Below, piece by piece: positions 51,226-59,520 of a stretch of DNA of 64,000 bases. The stretch covers positions 14,000 to 77,999 of the forward strand of contig DATKUY010000049.1 in the NCBI GenBank assembly GCA_035530375.1. Reading direction: 5' to 3'. The stretch is from Sulfuricella sp035530375 (GTDB lineage: Bacteria > Pseudomonadota > Gammaproteobacteria > Burkholderiales > Sulfuricellaceae). Every line of letters starts with the position of its first letter. Position 1 is the stretch's first letter. The notes beneath the pieces were generated by a model. It did no database searches. It saw only the letters and a list, made by a program, of their open reading frames with translations, and was not told the DNA's origin. The translations under genes were made by a program, and so were the position numbers.

Positions 51226-51896
51226 ATACATATCGCTATTACGCATTTATTGATTTGCTTGGTTACAAGGATTTAATTAATCAGGATATAGCTTCTGGAG
51301 AGCATAAACTTAAGGAAAAACTTACCAATACATTCAATTTGTTGAATGATGTCAATGAAGCTGATATTAGCCTAAAGAGTATATCTGACTCAATTTTCGT
51401 TTCGCTAAACAACGATGCCCTCGGGTTTGAATATTTTGTCAATGTTCTAAGGAAGTTACAGATCAGCTTCCTGAACAATGGACTTTTATTACGTGGTGGC
51501 GTGACATTTGATGCTCATTTTGAGAACGGTAAGGTCACATACAGTCCTGCTCTAGTTAATGCTTATCAGCTAGAATCGCAGCGTGCATTTTTTCCACGAA
51601 TACTTATTCACGAAGCGGTAATTGAAAAACTTCGAAATGAAGGAAATTTAGAGTCCGCTGTTTCTCAAAAACTAATAGTTAGTCATGCTGGTAGCTACCA
51701 AATTCACTTTTTGACACCTGAAAATTGGAATTTGTGTTACGACTTGTTAAGGTCATTAGCGAAAGAGCAGATACATCTTATCAAGCGCGACCCAAGAATC
51801 TATGCGAAGCATTGGTATCTATACGACTACCTTCGAGCATTTAAGCCACAGGGTGCTCACAGAATAGTTAAGTATTTGCCATCTTGGGAAAAGTAA
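51222..51896 (+). CDS. Class III nucleotide-cyclase-like protein, partner of the ParA-type ATPase
   Basis: The 224-residue protein shows four features in the order of a class III cyclase homology domain. They are YYAFIDLLGYKDLI (first metal Asp11 after a strand, then Gly), LKSISDSIFVSL (Lys52 and second metal Asp56, like the KtiGDs motif), and GLLLRGGVTFDAHFENG, where cyclases have the RiGihtG strand. The fourth is SPALVNAYQLESQRAFFPRI, where they have GpaVnlAaRLE..A.pG. A C-terminal helical part (residues 150-224) follows. It has no membrane segment. The start overlaps the ATPase stop (ATGA), so both must be made together. Assignment is by eye; it may be a degenerate cyclase. Confidence 0.6.
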   Translation: MNTYRYYAFIDLLGYKDLINQDIASGEHKLKEKLTNTFNLLNDVNEADISLKSISDSIFVSLNNDALGFEYFVNVLRKLQISFLNNGLLLRGGVTFDAHFENGKVTYSPALVNAYQLESQRAFFPRILIHEAVIEKLRNEGNLESAVSQKLIVSHAGSYQIHFLTPENWNLCYDLLRSLAKEQIHLIKRDPRIYAKHWYLYDYLRAFKPQGAHRIVKYLPSWEK

Positions 51897-52036
51897 GGCC
51901 GTGGACTAAACGCAGAGAGTCAGTTCTAACATTCCAACATTCAATGCTGGTTTTCCTCAAATTTCTGCACTGCTCGGCTTACCGACTGCCCTGCTGCAAA
52001 GCTTAAACCACGAATTTCCACTAGCCCATAACCCGC

Positions 52037-52690
52037 TTAAACCGATGCCTTGGCGACAGTCTCGGCAAAAATATCGAGAATCGGCTGAATCTGCGCGCGC
52101 TTGAGCTTGAGCGCGGCCTGGTTGACCACCAGGCGCGAGCTGATCTGCATGATTTCTTCCACCGCCACCAGATTGTTGGCCTTGAGCGTACCGCCGCTGC
52201 TCACCAAGTCGACAATCGCGTCGGCCAGCCCGACCAGCGGCGCCAGCTCCATCGAACCGTACAGCTTGATCAGGTCGACATGCACGCCCTTGCGCGCGAA
52301 GTGTTCGCGCGCGGTTTGCAGGTATTTGGTGGCGACGCGCAGGCGCGCGCCCTGGCGCACGGCGTTTTCATAATCGAAACCGACCGGCACCGCGACCATC
52401 ATGCGGCAACGGGCGATCTGCAAATCCAGCGGCTGGTATAGCCCGTCGCCGTTATGTTCGTTGAGTACGTCCTTGCCGGCGATGCCGATGTCGGCTGCGC
52501 CGTATTGCACGTAGGTCGGCACGTCGGAGGCGCGCACGATGATCAGGCGGATGCCGGGCTGGTTGGTGTCCAGGATCAGCTTGCGCGAGGTTTCGGGATC
52601 GTCGAGCGCAATGATCCCGGCCGCTTTCAGCAGCGGCGCGGTTTCCTCGAAAATGCGGCCCTTGGAAAGGGCGATGGTGATGCCGGTCAC
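52037..52690 (-). CDS. hisG: ATP phosphoribosyltransferase HisG, short form
   Basis: First enzyme of histidine synthesis. The 217 residues are the short form without the C-terminal regulatory domain; such HisG proteins work as an octamer with HisZ, whose gene is not in the window. Motifs are ALSKGRIFEETAPLLKAAG at the N-terminus, YGAADIGIAGKDVL, and VDLVSSGGTLKANNL, the PRPP-binding loop. It follows murA, as usual, but is cut off from hisD by the accessory block at 47.7-52.0 kb. Its downstream 140 bases (51897-52036) hold nothing I can identify. Confidence 0.95.
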   Translation of the reverse strand: MTGITIALSKGRIFEETAPLLKAAGIIALDDPETSRKLILDTNQPGIRLIIVRASDVPTYVQYGAADIGIAGKDVLNEHNGDGLYQPLDLQIARCRMMVAVPVGFDYENAVRQGARLRVATKYLQTAREHFARKGVHVDLIKLYGSMELAPLVGLADAIVDLVSSGGTLKANNLVAVEEIMQISSRLVVNQAALKLKRAQIQPILDIFAETVAKASV

Positions 52691-52723
52691 GTTGAATATC
52701 TCACTTGATCAAAAAACAATTTT

Positions 52724-52785
52724 ACCGCAGAGGCGCAGAGACGCAGAGAAAGTCGAACCACGAGATTCCTCTGCGCCTCTGCGGT
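52724..52785. repeat. Family B paired inverted repeat, copy 3
   Basis: ACCGCAGAGGCGCAGAGACG is mirrored by CCTCTGCGCCTCTGCGGT with about 20 bases between. The unit is GCAGAGGC rather than GCAAAGGC. It lies between murA and hisG, 9 bp before the murA stop. Confidence 0.82.
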
Positions 52786-52793
52786 GAAAAAAA

Positions 52794-54047
52794 TCAGTGC
52801 ACCCGCTTGATCCTTGCCCCGAGCTGCGACAGCTTCTCTTCGATGCACTCGTAGCCGCGGTCGATATGATAAATCCGCTCCACCGTGGTTTCTCCCTGGG
52901 CGACCAGTCCGGCTACAACCAGGCTGGCCGAGGCGCGCAGGTCGGTCGCCATCACCGTGGCGCCGCTCAATCCGGGCTCACCGCGCACCACGGCGGTGTT
53001 GCCTTCGGTTTCGATGACGGCGCCGAGACGGCGCAACTCCTGCACGTGCATGAAGCGGTTTTCGAAAATGGTCTCGGTGACGGTGGCGGTGCCATCCGCC
53101 ACGGCATTCAGCGCCATGAACTGCGCCTGCATGTCGGTGGGGAAAGCCGGATAGGGGGCGGTGCGCAGATTGACCGACTTGAGCGGCCCGGCCATTTCCA
53201 GGCTGATGGTGCTGTCGCTGCATTCGATGTGCGCACCGGCTTCGCGCAGCTTCTCCAGCACGGCATCGAGGATGTCCGGGCGCGTGTCCTTGAGCAACAC
53301 CTTGCCGCCGGTAGCGGCGGCGGCGACCAGGAAGGTGCCGGTTTCGATGCGATCCGGCATCACCCGATAGGCCGCGCCGTGCAGCTTTTCGACGCCATGC
53401 ACGGTGATCACGTCGCCGCCCGCGCCCTCGATCTTCGCGCCCATGGCGATCAGGCAGTTTGCCAGGTCGACCACTTCCGGCTCGCGCGCGGCATTCTCCA
53501 GCACCGTCGTGCCATCCGCCAGCGCTGCCGCCATCATCAGATTCTCGGTGCCGGTAACAGTGACGATGTCCATGAATATCCGCGCGCCCTTGAGTCGCTT
53601 GGCGCGTGCCAGGATGTAGCCGTGCTCGATGTCGATTTCCGCGCCCATCGCCTGCAAACCCTTGATGTGCAAATCGACCGGGCGCGAGCCGATGGCGCAG
53701 CCGCCCGGCAGGGATACCCTCGCTTCACCGAAACGGGCCAACATCGGCCCCAGCACCAGAATCGAGGCGCGCATGGTTTTCACCAGTTCGTAGGGCGCCA
53801 CCAGATTGGTCATGCTGCGGGCAGTGATCTCGACGCCGAGGCGGTCGTTGACCGACACTTCCGCGCCCATCTGGTTGATCAGCTCGAGCATGGTGGTGAC
53901 ATCGCGCAAATGAGGAACATTGCCGATCTGGAGCGGGCCTTCCGTCAGGATGGCCGCGCACAGAATCGGCAGGGCGGCATTTTTCGCACCGGAAATGCGA
54001 ATTTCGCCGGAGAGGGGAATGCCGCCCTGAATGACAAGCTTGTCCAT
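52794..54047 (-). CDS. murA: UDP-N-acetylglucosamine 1-carboxyvinyltransferase MurA
   Basis: First committed enzyme of peptidoglycan synthesis, target of fosfomycin. The 417 residues start MDKLVIQGGIPLSGEIRISG with the Lys22-Asn23 site in GAKNAALPILCA. The catalytic Cys is in LPGGCAIGSRPVDLHIKG, and the C-terminus has DRGYECIEEKLSQLGARI. A sensitive cysteine (not Asp) form is present. It lies 3 bp after grxD, in the classical mla-ibaG-murA-his order. Confidence 0.96.
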   Translation of the reverse strand: MDKLVIQGGIPLSGEIRISGAKNAALPILCAAILTEGPLQIGNVPHLRDVTTMLELINQMGAEVSVNDRLGVEITARSMTNLVAPYELVKTMRASILVLGPMLARFGEARVSLPGGCAIGSRPVDLHIKGLQAMGAEIDIEHGYILARAKRLKGARIFMDIVTVTGTENLMMAAALADGTTVLENAAREPEVVDLANCLIAMGAKIEGAGGDVITVHGVEKLHGAAYRVMPDRIETGTFLVAAAATGGKVLLKDTRPDILDAVLEKLREAGAHIECSDSTISLEMAGPLKSVNLRTAPYPAFPTDMQAQFMALNAVADGTATVTETIFENRFMHVQELRRLGAVIETEGNTAVVRGEPGLSGATVMATDLRASASLVVAGLVAQGETTVERIYHIDRGYECIEEKLSQLGARIKRVH

Positions 54048-54050
54048 TGA

Positions 54051-54374
54051 TTAAGCCTTTGCGCTTTCCAGCAGCTTCTGCAGTTCGCCCTTTTCGTACA
54101 GCTCTTTCATGATGTCGGAGCCGCCGATCAGTTCGCCATTAATATAGAGCTGGGGGAAGGTCGGCCAGTTGGCGTAGTACTTGAGATTCTCATAAGCCTC
54201 GGCATCCGCCAGCACGTTCACCGCGACATACTCGGTCACGCCGCACGCCCTGAGCACCTGTGCCGCCAGCCCGGAAAAACCGCACTGCGGAAACTGCGGA
54301 GTGCCTTTCATGTACAGCACGACCGGGTTTCCGGTAACGGTTTGCCTGATTTTTTCCAACGCGTTCTGATCCAT
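54051..54374 (-). CDS. grxD: Monothiol glutaredoxin GrxD (Grx4)
   Basis: CGFS-type glutaredoxin of 107 residues that carries and delivers [2Fe-2S] clusters, often together with BolA proteins. The active site is FPQCGFSGLAAQVL and the glutathione site is WPTFPQLYINGELIGG. ATG 54374 gives the usual length; an upstream start would add 17 residues. Its neighbour ibaG encodes the BolA partner, fitting the known complex. Confidence 0.95.
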   Translation of the reverse strand: MDQNALEKIRQTVTGNPVVLYMKGTPQFPQCGFSGLAAQVLRACGVTEYVAVNVLADAEAYENLKYYANWPTFPQLYINGELIGGSDIMKELYEKGELQKLLESAKA

Positions 54375-54406
54375 ATCCACTCCTAAAGAAGCCGTCTTGA
54401 TAAATT

Positions 54407-54646
54407 TCAAACCTGCTTCGACCATTGTTCCGGGGTAAAGGTTTTCATCGACAGGGCATGAATTTCCTCATGCATCCTGTCGCCCAGCGCCCGGTAGACG
54501 AGTTGGTGCTGCTGCACCATGCCTTTGCCCTCGAATGCCTTGCTGACGATCACCGCCTCGAAATGGCGACCGTCGCCATGAACCTGGACATGTTCGCAAT
54601 CCAGACCTTGTTCAATGTAACCCTTGATCGCTTCCGGAGTCGTCAT
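54407..54646 (-). CDS. ibaG: BolA family protein IbaG
   Basis: The 79-residue BolA-fold protein has VQVHGDGRHFEAVIVSKAFE and HALSMKTFTPEQW at the end, with the His that ligates Fe-S cluster with monothiol glutaredoxins. It is of the IbaG/YrbA type by its place between mla genes and murA. It starts 1 bp after the ABC permease gene stop. Confidence 0.92.
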   Translation of the reverse strand: MTTPEAIKGYIEQGLDCEHVQVHGDGRHFEAVIVSKAFEGKGMVQQHQLVYRALGDRMHEEIHALSMKTFTPEQWSKQV

Positions 54647-54647
54647 C

Positions 54648-55403
54648 TTAATTCCGTAATTTATAGCCGCTCTTGAGCAGGGCCAAAGTTGTTAATGATA
54701 ATGCCAAACAGCAGGTGCCGACAATCGACAACCCCAGCAGCGGGGAAACATCCGAAACGCCGAAGAAGCCATAACGGAACCCGTCGATCAAATAAAATAC
54801 CGGGTTGTAGCGCGACAGCGCCTGCCAGAAGGGCGGCAGCGAATTTATCGAGTAGAACACGCCGGACAGGAAGGTCAACGGCATGATCAGAAAGTTCTGC
54901 ACGGCCGCCATCTGATCGTAACTTCCCGCCCAAAGCGCCGTAATGATACCGACAGCCCCCAGCATGACGCATCCCGCCAGGGCAAACAGCACCGTCCACA
55001 AAGGATGGGCCAGCGGCAGCGCGGTAAACCACATGCTGACCAGCCCCACCCCCAGTCCGACCACCATGCCGCGCACCACCGCCGCCGCGACATAGGCGGT
55101 AAAAAATTCCCAATAGGCCAATGGCGGCAGCAACAGAAACACGATATTGCCGTTCATTTTCGACTGGATCAGGCTGGACGAGCTGTTGGCGAAGGCGTTC
55201 TGCAGCATCGCCATCATCACCAGGCCGGGAATCAGGAAAGCCGTGTACCCCACGCCGGGGTAGACCTGCACATGCGCTTCCAGCACATGGGAAAAAATCA
55301 GCAGGTAAAGCAGCGTCGACACCAGCGGCGACAGGATGGTCTGCAGGCTGACCTTCCAGAAGCGCAGCAGTTCCTTGTAGAACAGCGTCCACAGGCCGGT
55401 CAT
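54648..55403 (-). CDS. ABC-2 type permease (YadH-like)
   Basis: The 251-residue membrane protein has six helices and the ABC-2 motif LVSTLLYLLIFSHVLEAHVQ near residues 28-47, then IPGLVMMAMLQNAFANSSSS. It is the partner of the ATPase gene upstream, which it overlaps by 4 bp (ATGA). The YadG/YadH type is common in proteobacteria; the substrate is unknown. Its place next to the Mla operon suggests envelope function. Confidence 0.9.
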   Translation of the reverse strand: MTGLWTLFYKELLRFWKVSLQTILSPLVSTLLYLLIFSHVLEAHVQVYPGVGYTAFLIPGLVMMAMLQNAFANSSSSLIQSKMNGNIVFLLLPPLAYWEFFTAYVAAAVVRGMVVGLGVGLVSMWFTALPLAHPLWTVLFALAGCVMLGAVGIITALWAGSYDQMAAVQNFLIMPLTFLSGVFYSINSLPPFWQALSRYNPVFYLIDGFRYGFFGVSDVSPLLGLSIVGTCCLALSLTTLALLKSGYKLRN

Positions 55404-56302
55404 GCAGATTTCCCCATGATTCGCAGGAACACTTCTTCGAGGTCGGGCTTGGACACTTCGAGATCAGCCACCGCCACGTTCGCCTCGCGCAAGGTTGCCA
55501 GCACGCCTTCGAGCGCAGCGCAGTCGCTCAGCACCAGGCTGAACCAGCCGGCTTCCTCGCCGGCAAGCAGCGGCTGCAAGGCATCGGGCAGCCGGTCCGG
55601 GTTCAGCCTCACTCGAACCTGGGTGGTCGCATGGGCGCTGAGCAGGTTTCGCGTCGTGTCGAGCGCGATGACCTGCCCCTGCTTCAGCATGGCGACGCGG
55701 CTGCACAGGGCTTCGGCCTCTTCCAGATAATGGGTGGTAAGCACGATGGTATGGCCGTCGCGATTCAGGCGCCGGATGAATTCCCACAGATTCTGGCGCA
55801 ACTCCACATCCACGCCGGCAGTCGGCTCGTCCAGCACGATCACCGGCGGCTTGTGCACCAGCGCCTGCGCCACCAGTACCCGGCGCTTCATGCCGCCGGA
55901 CAGCAGGCGGGTATAAATATCGGCCTTGTCGGTCAGGCCCAGGTTGTGAAGCAGTTCGTCGATCCAGGCATCGTTGTTTTTCAGCCCGAAATAGCCGGAC
56001 TGAAAGCGCAGCATTTCGCGCACGGTGAAGAATGCGTCGTAGACCAGTTCCTGCGGCACCACGCCGAGGACACGCCGCGCATTGCGGTAATCGGTCACCA
56101 CGTCGTAGCCCAGCACGGCGCAATGGCCTTGCGTCACACGGGCAAGCCCGGCCAGGATATTGATCAGTGTGGTTTTGCCGGCGCCGTTGGGGCCGAGCAG
56201 TGCAAAGAACTCGCCCTGCTCCACCGTCAAGTCCACACCACGCAAAGCATGGAGGCTGCCGAAGCGCTTGTGCACTTGGCGAATCTCGATTGCGGGGATC
56301 AT
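55400..56302 (-). CDS. ABC transporter ATP-binding protein (YadG-like)
   Basis: The 300-residue ATPase has Walker A GPNGAGKTTLINILAGLA (residues 36-53), the signature LLSGGMKRRVLVAQAL, Walker B VIVLDEPTAGVDVELRQ and the switch His in TTHYLEEAEAL. A C-terminal extension of about 80 residues is typical of ABC-2 drug/export type ATPases. It is co-translated with the permease. A family A repeat separates it from mlaB, so it may have a separate promoter. Confidence 0.92.
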   Translation of the reverse strand: MIPAIEIRQVHKRFGSLHALRGVDLTVEQGEFFALLGPNGAGKTTLINILAGLARVTQGHCAVLGYDVVTDYRNARRVLGVVPQELVYDAFFTVREMLRFQSGYFGLKNNDAWIDELLHNLGLTDKADIYTRLLSGGMKRRVLVAQALVHKPPVIVLDEPTAGVDVELRQNLWEFIRRLNRDGHTIVLTTHYLEEAEALCSRVAMLKQGQVIALDTTRNLLSAHATTQVRVRLNPDRLPDALQPLLAGEEAGWFSLVLSDCAALEGVLATLREANVAVADLEVSKPDLEEVFLRIMGKSA

Positions 56303-56329
56303 GGGAGGTTCGGCTTAAAAAGCATTCTT

Positions 56330-56392
56330 AGCCTCGGATTAACACGGATGAGAAAAACGAAAATCCAATGATATCTGTGTTAATCCGTGGCT
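56330..56392. repeat. Family A paired inverted repeat, copy 7 (short)
   Basis: AGCCTCGGATTAACACGGAT is mirrored by ATATCTGTGTTAATCCGTGG followed by CT, with about 20 bases between. It lies 4 bp after the mlaB stop codon and splits the mla operon from the ABC genes. Confidence 0.85.
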
Positions 56393-56396
56393 GAAC

Positions 56397-56678
56397 TCAG
56401 TTTGGCTGGATCAGGTCGAGTACGCCATACAGGGTCGCCAGGCTCTTCAGATTGTCCGGAAGGTTGATGAAGCTGAGCTTACACCCGCTGCGTTGCGCAC
56501 CGCGCAACCACTCCAGCACCAGGCTGATGGCAGCGGAATCGACTTCCTCCAACTGGGACAGGTCAACCGTCAGGCCATCGCGATCGAACAGCTTCAACCC
56601 CTCTGCCAGCACGGCACGGGCGTTGTCGAGTGTAATCGGGCCCTGGATCCGGTAATTGGCGCCGTCTTGTACGATCAT
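56397..56678 (-). CDS. mlaB: STAS-domain protein MlaB
   Basis: Small cytoplasmic subunit of the MlaFEDB complex, 93 residues, STAS fold: LTVDLSQLEEVDSAAISLVL carries the Thr/Ser site at the tip of helix 1 and LSFINLPDNLKSLATLYGVL the second half. It binds MlaF and is needed for its activity. It lies 5 bp after mlaC. Confidence 0.9.
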   Translation of the reverse strand: MIVQDGANYRIQGPITLDNARAVLAEGLKLFDRDGLTVDLSQLEEVDSAAISLVLEWLRGAQRSGCKLSFINLPDNLKSLATLYGVLDLIQPN

Positions 56679-56683
56679 GTCAG

Positions 56684-57319
56684 CTAGCCCTTGGAACCCT
56701 GACTTTCGCTTGAGCGATTCTTTTCGATCAAGGTTTTGATCAGGCTGTCAATTCCGGACTTGCGAATTTCGCTGGAGAACGAGCCGCGGTAATTGGTCAC
56801 CAGGCTGATGTTATCCACAATCACATCATAGACCTTCCAGCCATTGGCGGTCTTCTGCAGGCGGTAATCGATGGGGATCGGCGGCTGCCCATCCGGCTGT
56901 TTGACCACGGTCTTGACCAGCACATCGGTTTCTCCGGATTCCATCCGCAGTGGCTTGTATTCGATGGTCTGGTTCTTGTAGGCGGACAGCGAAGTGGAGT
57001 AGGTGCGCACCAGCAGCGTGCGGAACTCACGGACCAGCGATTCCTGCTGGGCCGGCGTCGCCTGGCGCCAGTCCTTGCCCACCGCCAGCATGGTCATGCG
57101 CCTGAAATCGAAATGGGGCAGCACTTTGGCGTCCACCAGTTCGTAGATCTTCTTTTTGTTTCCCGCCTGGATATCCTTGTCTTTTTTGACAATCGCCAGC
57201 ACATCCTGGGCGGTTTCCTTGACCAGCACATCCGGTGCGACTTCCGCCGCTACAGCGCTGGCTGTGGCGGCCCAAAAAACCGCCATCAGAAACAGGACAG
57301 GATAAAACGCTTTTTTCAT
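56684..57319 (-). CDS. mlaC: Periplasmic phospholipid carrier MlaC
   Basis: Soluble lipid shuttle of the Mla pathway. The signal peptide ends near residue 25 (FLMAVFWAATASAVAA), and the mature protein has the TtG2 fold with YELVDAKVLPHFDFRRMTML, VREFRTLLVRTYSTSLSAYK, and WKVYDVIVDNISLVTNYR. The 211 residues match MlaC. It lies between mlaD and mlaB. Confidence 0.94.
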   Translation of the reverse strand: MKKAFYPVLFLMAVFWAATASAVAAEVAPDVLVKETAQDVLAIVKKDKDIQAGNKKKIYELVDAKVLPHFDFRRMTMLAVGKDWRQATPAQQESLVREFRTLLVRTYSTSLSAYKNQTIEYKPLRMESGETDVLVKTVVKQPDGQPPIPIDYRLQKTANGWKVYDVIVDNISLVTNYRGSFSSEIRKSGIDSLIKTLIEKNRSSESQGSKG

Positions 57320-57336
57320 AATGCTCTCCAGATAAA

Positions 57337-57846
57337 TTATTGCGCTGCTGCGGCCTTCTTGTCGCCGCCATCGGCCTTCTTCTTGTTCCCATCCTCGGAC
57401 GCCTTGCTGAAGAGGAACTGGCCGATCAACTGTTCCAGCACCATCGCCGACTGGGTCAGCTGGAATTTGTCGCCATTTTTCAGATTCACGTCGTCCCCAC
57501 CCGCTTCCAGGCCGATGTATTGCTCGCCGAGCAGGCCGGAAGTCAGGATGGAGGCGCTGGTATCCTTGGGAAACTGGAATTGCTTGCTGATGCGCATCGC
57601 CACCCGCGCCCGGAACTTGCCGTTGTCGAAATGGATATCCGCTACCCGCCCGACCACCACGCCCGCACTTTTGACCGGCGCCTTGATCTTGAGGCCGCCG
57701 ATGTTATCGAATTCTCCGTACACCGTATAAGCCTCCGATCCGTCATAGCTGCCCAGATTCCCCACCTTGAAAGCCAAAACCGTCAGCGCGATGATCCCCC
57801 CAACCACGAAAGCACCCACCCACATGTCCAGCGTTGTTCGCTCCAT
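57337..57846 (-). CDS. mlaD: MCE-domain protein MlaD
   Basis: One N-terminal membrane helix (VGAFVVGGIIALTVLAFKVG, residues 10-29) followed by an MCE domain: YTVYGEFDNIGGLKIKAPVK and GLLGEQYIGLEAGGDD. MlaD forms the hexameric ring through which lipids pass. The 169 residues are normal; the tail is Lys/Ala/Asp-rich. Confidence 0.95.
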   Translation of the reverse strand: MERTTLDMWVGAFVVGGIIALTVLAFKVGNLGSYDGSEAYTVYGEFDNIGGLKIKAPVKSAGVVVGRVADIHFDNGKFRARVAMRISKQFQFPKDTSASILTSGLLGEQYIGLEAGGDDVNLKNGDKFQLTQSAMVLEQLIGQFLFSKASEDGNKKKADGGDKKAAAAQ

Positions 57847-57850
57847 AAAC

Positions 57851-58648
57851 CTACACTCCCCGAAACATGAATGCCGTTAAAATAAAATCCAGTGCCAGCA
57901 CGGCCAGCGCAGAGGTAACCACCGTGCGGGTTGTCGCATGGGATACGCCCTCCGCCGTAGGCGGGGCATCATAACCCTCGAACAGGGCAATCGCGGTCAC
58001 CGCGATGCCGAACACCACGCTCTTGATTACGCCGTTCACGATGTCCTGGCGGAAATCGACCGCCGCCTGCATCTGTGACCAGAAAGATCCTTCGTCCACT
58101 CCGATCAGCACCACGCCGACCAGGTAGCCGCCGAATACGCCAACGGCGGAAAACATCGCCGCCAGCAGAGGCATGGAAATCACCCCAGCCCAGAAACGCG
58201 GCGCCACCACGCGCGAGATGGGATCGACCGCCATCATTTCCATGGCGGAGATCTGTTCGGTCGCCTTCATCAGACCGATCTCGGCGGTAATGGCCGAACC
58301 GGCGCGGCTGGCGAACAACAGGGCGGCCAGCACCGGCCCCAGTTCGCGCACCAGCGACAGCGCCACCAGCGAGCCCAGCGCCGATTCGGAGCCGTATTTC
58401 TGCAAGGTTTCATAGCCTTGCAGGCCGAGCACCATGCCGACGAACAGACCGGAGACAATGATAATGATCAGCGACATCACACCGCTGAAATAAATCTCGC
58501 GGATGGTCAGGTGAATACGCCGGAAACTCGCGCCTGAACTGATCAGGGTGACGAAAAAAAAGCGACTGGCGTAGCCCAGGCGCCATATACCGTCTATCAC
58601 GGTATGCCCGATACCGCGCAGACCAAAACCAATTTTTCTATGCGGCAT
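57851..58648 (-). CDS. mlaE: Phospholipid ABC transporter permease MlaE
   Basis: Permease of 265 residues with about five helices. The conserved MlaE motifs are VRELGPVLAALLFASRAGSA, ITAEIGLMKATEQISAMEMM and AVDPISRVVAPRFWAGVISM. It forms the core of MlaFEDB, which keeps phospholipids out of the outer leaflet. Start overlaps mlaF by 11 bp; mlaD follows after 4 bp. Confidence 0.95.
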   Translation of the reverse strand: MPHRKIGFGLRGIGHTVIDGIWRLGYASRFFFVTLISSGASFRRIHLTIREIYFSGVMSLIIIIVSGLFVGMVLGLQGYETLQKYGSESALGSLVALSLVRELGPVLAALLFASRAGSAITAEIGLMKATEQISAMEMMAVDPISRVVAPRFWAGVISMPLLAAMFSAVGVFGGYLVGVVLIGVDEGSFWSQMQAAVDFRQDIVNGVIKSVVFGIAVTAIALFEGYDAPPTAEGVSHATTRTVVTSALAVLALDFILTAFMFRGV

Positions 58649-59480
58649 TTAACGAAGTCTCCAGCATCAAATCTTTCCGGTAAGGCGCGCTTGGATAATG
58701 GAAGGACATCGGTCCGTCGATCTCGCCCCACACGAACTGGTGAACGAACGGCAGGCGCGAAGCCTTGATCTCGTCGGCGGTACCTTCCGCCACAACGACG
58801 CCATCCGACATGAAATAGACATAATCCACGATTTTCAGCGACTCCTGGATATCGTGGGTTACCAGAATCGTGGTTGCCCCCAGCGCATCGTTCAGGCGCC
58901 GGATCAGGTTGCCGATCACCGACAGTGAAATGGGATCAAGACCGGCAAACGGCTCATCATACATGATCAGCATCGGATCAAGCGAGATTGCCCGCGCCAG
59001 CGCCACCCGCCGCGCCATGCCGCCGGACAGTTCGGACGGCATCAGGTTATGCGCCCCAAGCAGCCCCACGGCCTGAAGCTTCATCATCACCAGGTCGCGG
59101 ATCATGCTTTCCGGCAAATCGGTATGCTCACGCATCTGGAAAGCGACGTTCTCGTATACCGACAAATCAGTAAACAGCGCGCCGAACTGGAACAGCATGC
59201 CCATCTTGCGGCGCATCCGGTACAGCCCATCCTGATCCAGATCGCCCATATCCTGCCCTGCCACCTTGATGCTGCCGGTGGTGGCCTTGAGCGCACCGCC
59301 GATCAGTCGCAGCGTGGTAGTCTTGCCGCAGCCGGACAGACCCATGATGGCGACGATTTTGCCCCGCGGGATCCGCATGCGGATCCCCTTGAGAATCGGG
59401 CGCTTGTCGTAGGTGAAGTTGAGATCGCTGATTTCAACGAGGTTTTCGGCTGACACTTGTTTGTTCTTTAATCTTTTCAA
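58638..59480 (-). CDS. mlaF: Phospholipid ABC transporter ATPase MlaF
   Basis: ATPase of 280 residues with Walker A GLSGCGKTTTLRLI (about residues 48-61), the signature SELSGGMARRVALARAI and Walker B LIMYDEPFAGLDPISL. A C-terminal extension of about 30 residues (VWGEIDGPMSFHYPS) ends it; such tails bind the neighbouring ATPase in MlaF. It is the first gene of the mlaFEDCB operon. A later GTG (59456) is an alternative start. Confidence 0.95.
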   Translation of the reverse strand: MKRLKNKQVSAENLVEISDLNFTYDKRPILKGIRMRIPRGKIVAIMGLSGCGKTTTLRLIGGALKATTGSIKVAGQDMGDLDQDGLYRMRRKMGMLFQFGALFTDLSVYENVAFQMREHTDLPESMIRDLVMMKLQAVGLLGAHNLMPSELSGGMARRVALARAISLDPMLIMYDEPFAGLDPISLSVIGNLIRRLNDALGATTILVTHDIQESLKIVDYVYFMSDGVVVAEGTADEIKASRLPFVHQFVWGEIDGPMSFHYPSAPYRKDLMLETSLNAA

Positions 59481-59520
59481 CGAAAGCGCACATTCTAAAC
59501 CAGCTTGGCGCGGGCAACAA

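Noticed and set aside
47683..52036. Integrase, transposase or att sites at the ends of the his-splitting block
   Set aside because: No such gene and no clear direct repeats at the two ends could be seen, so the mode of entry is left open.
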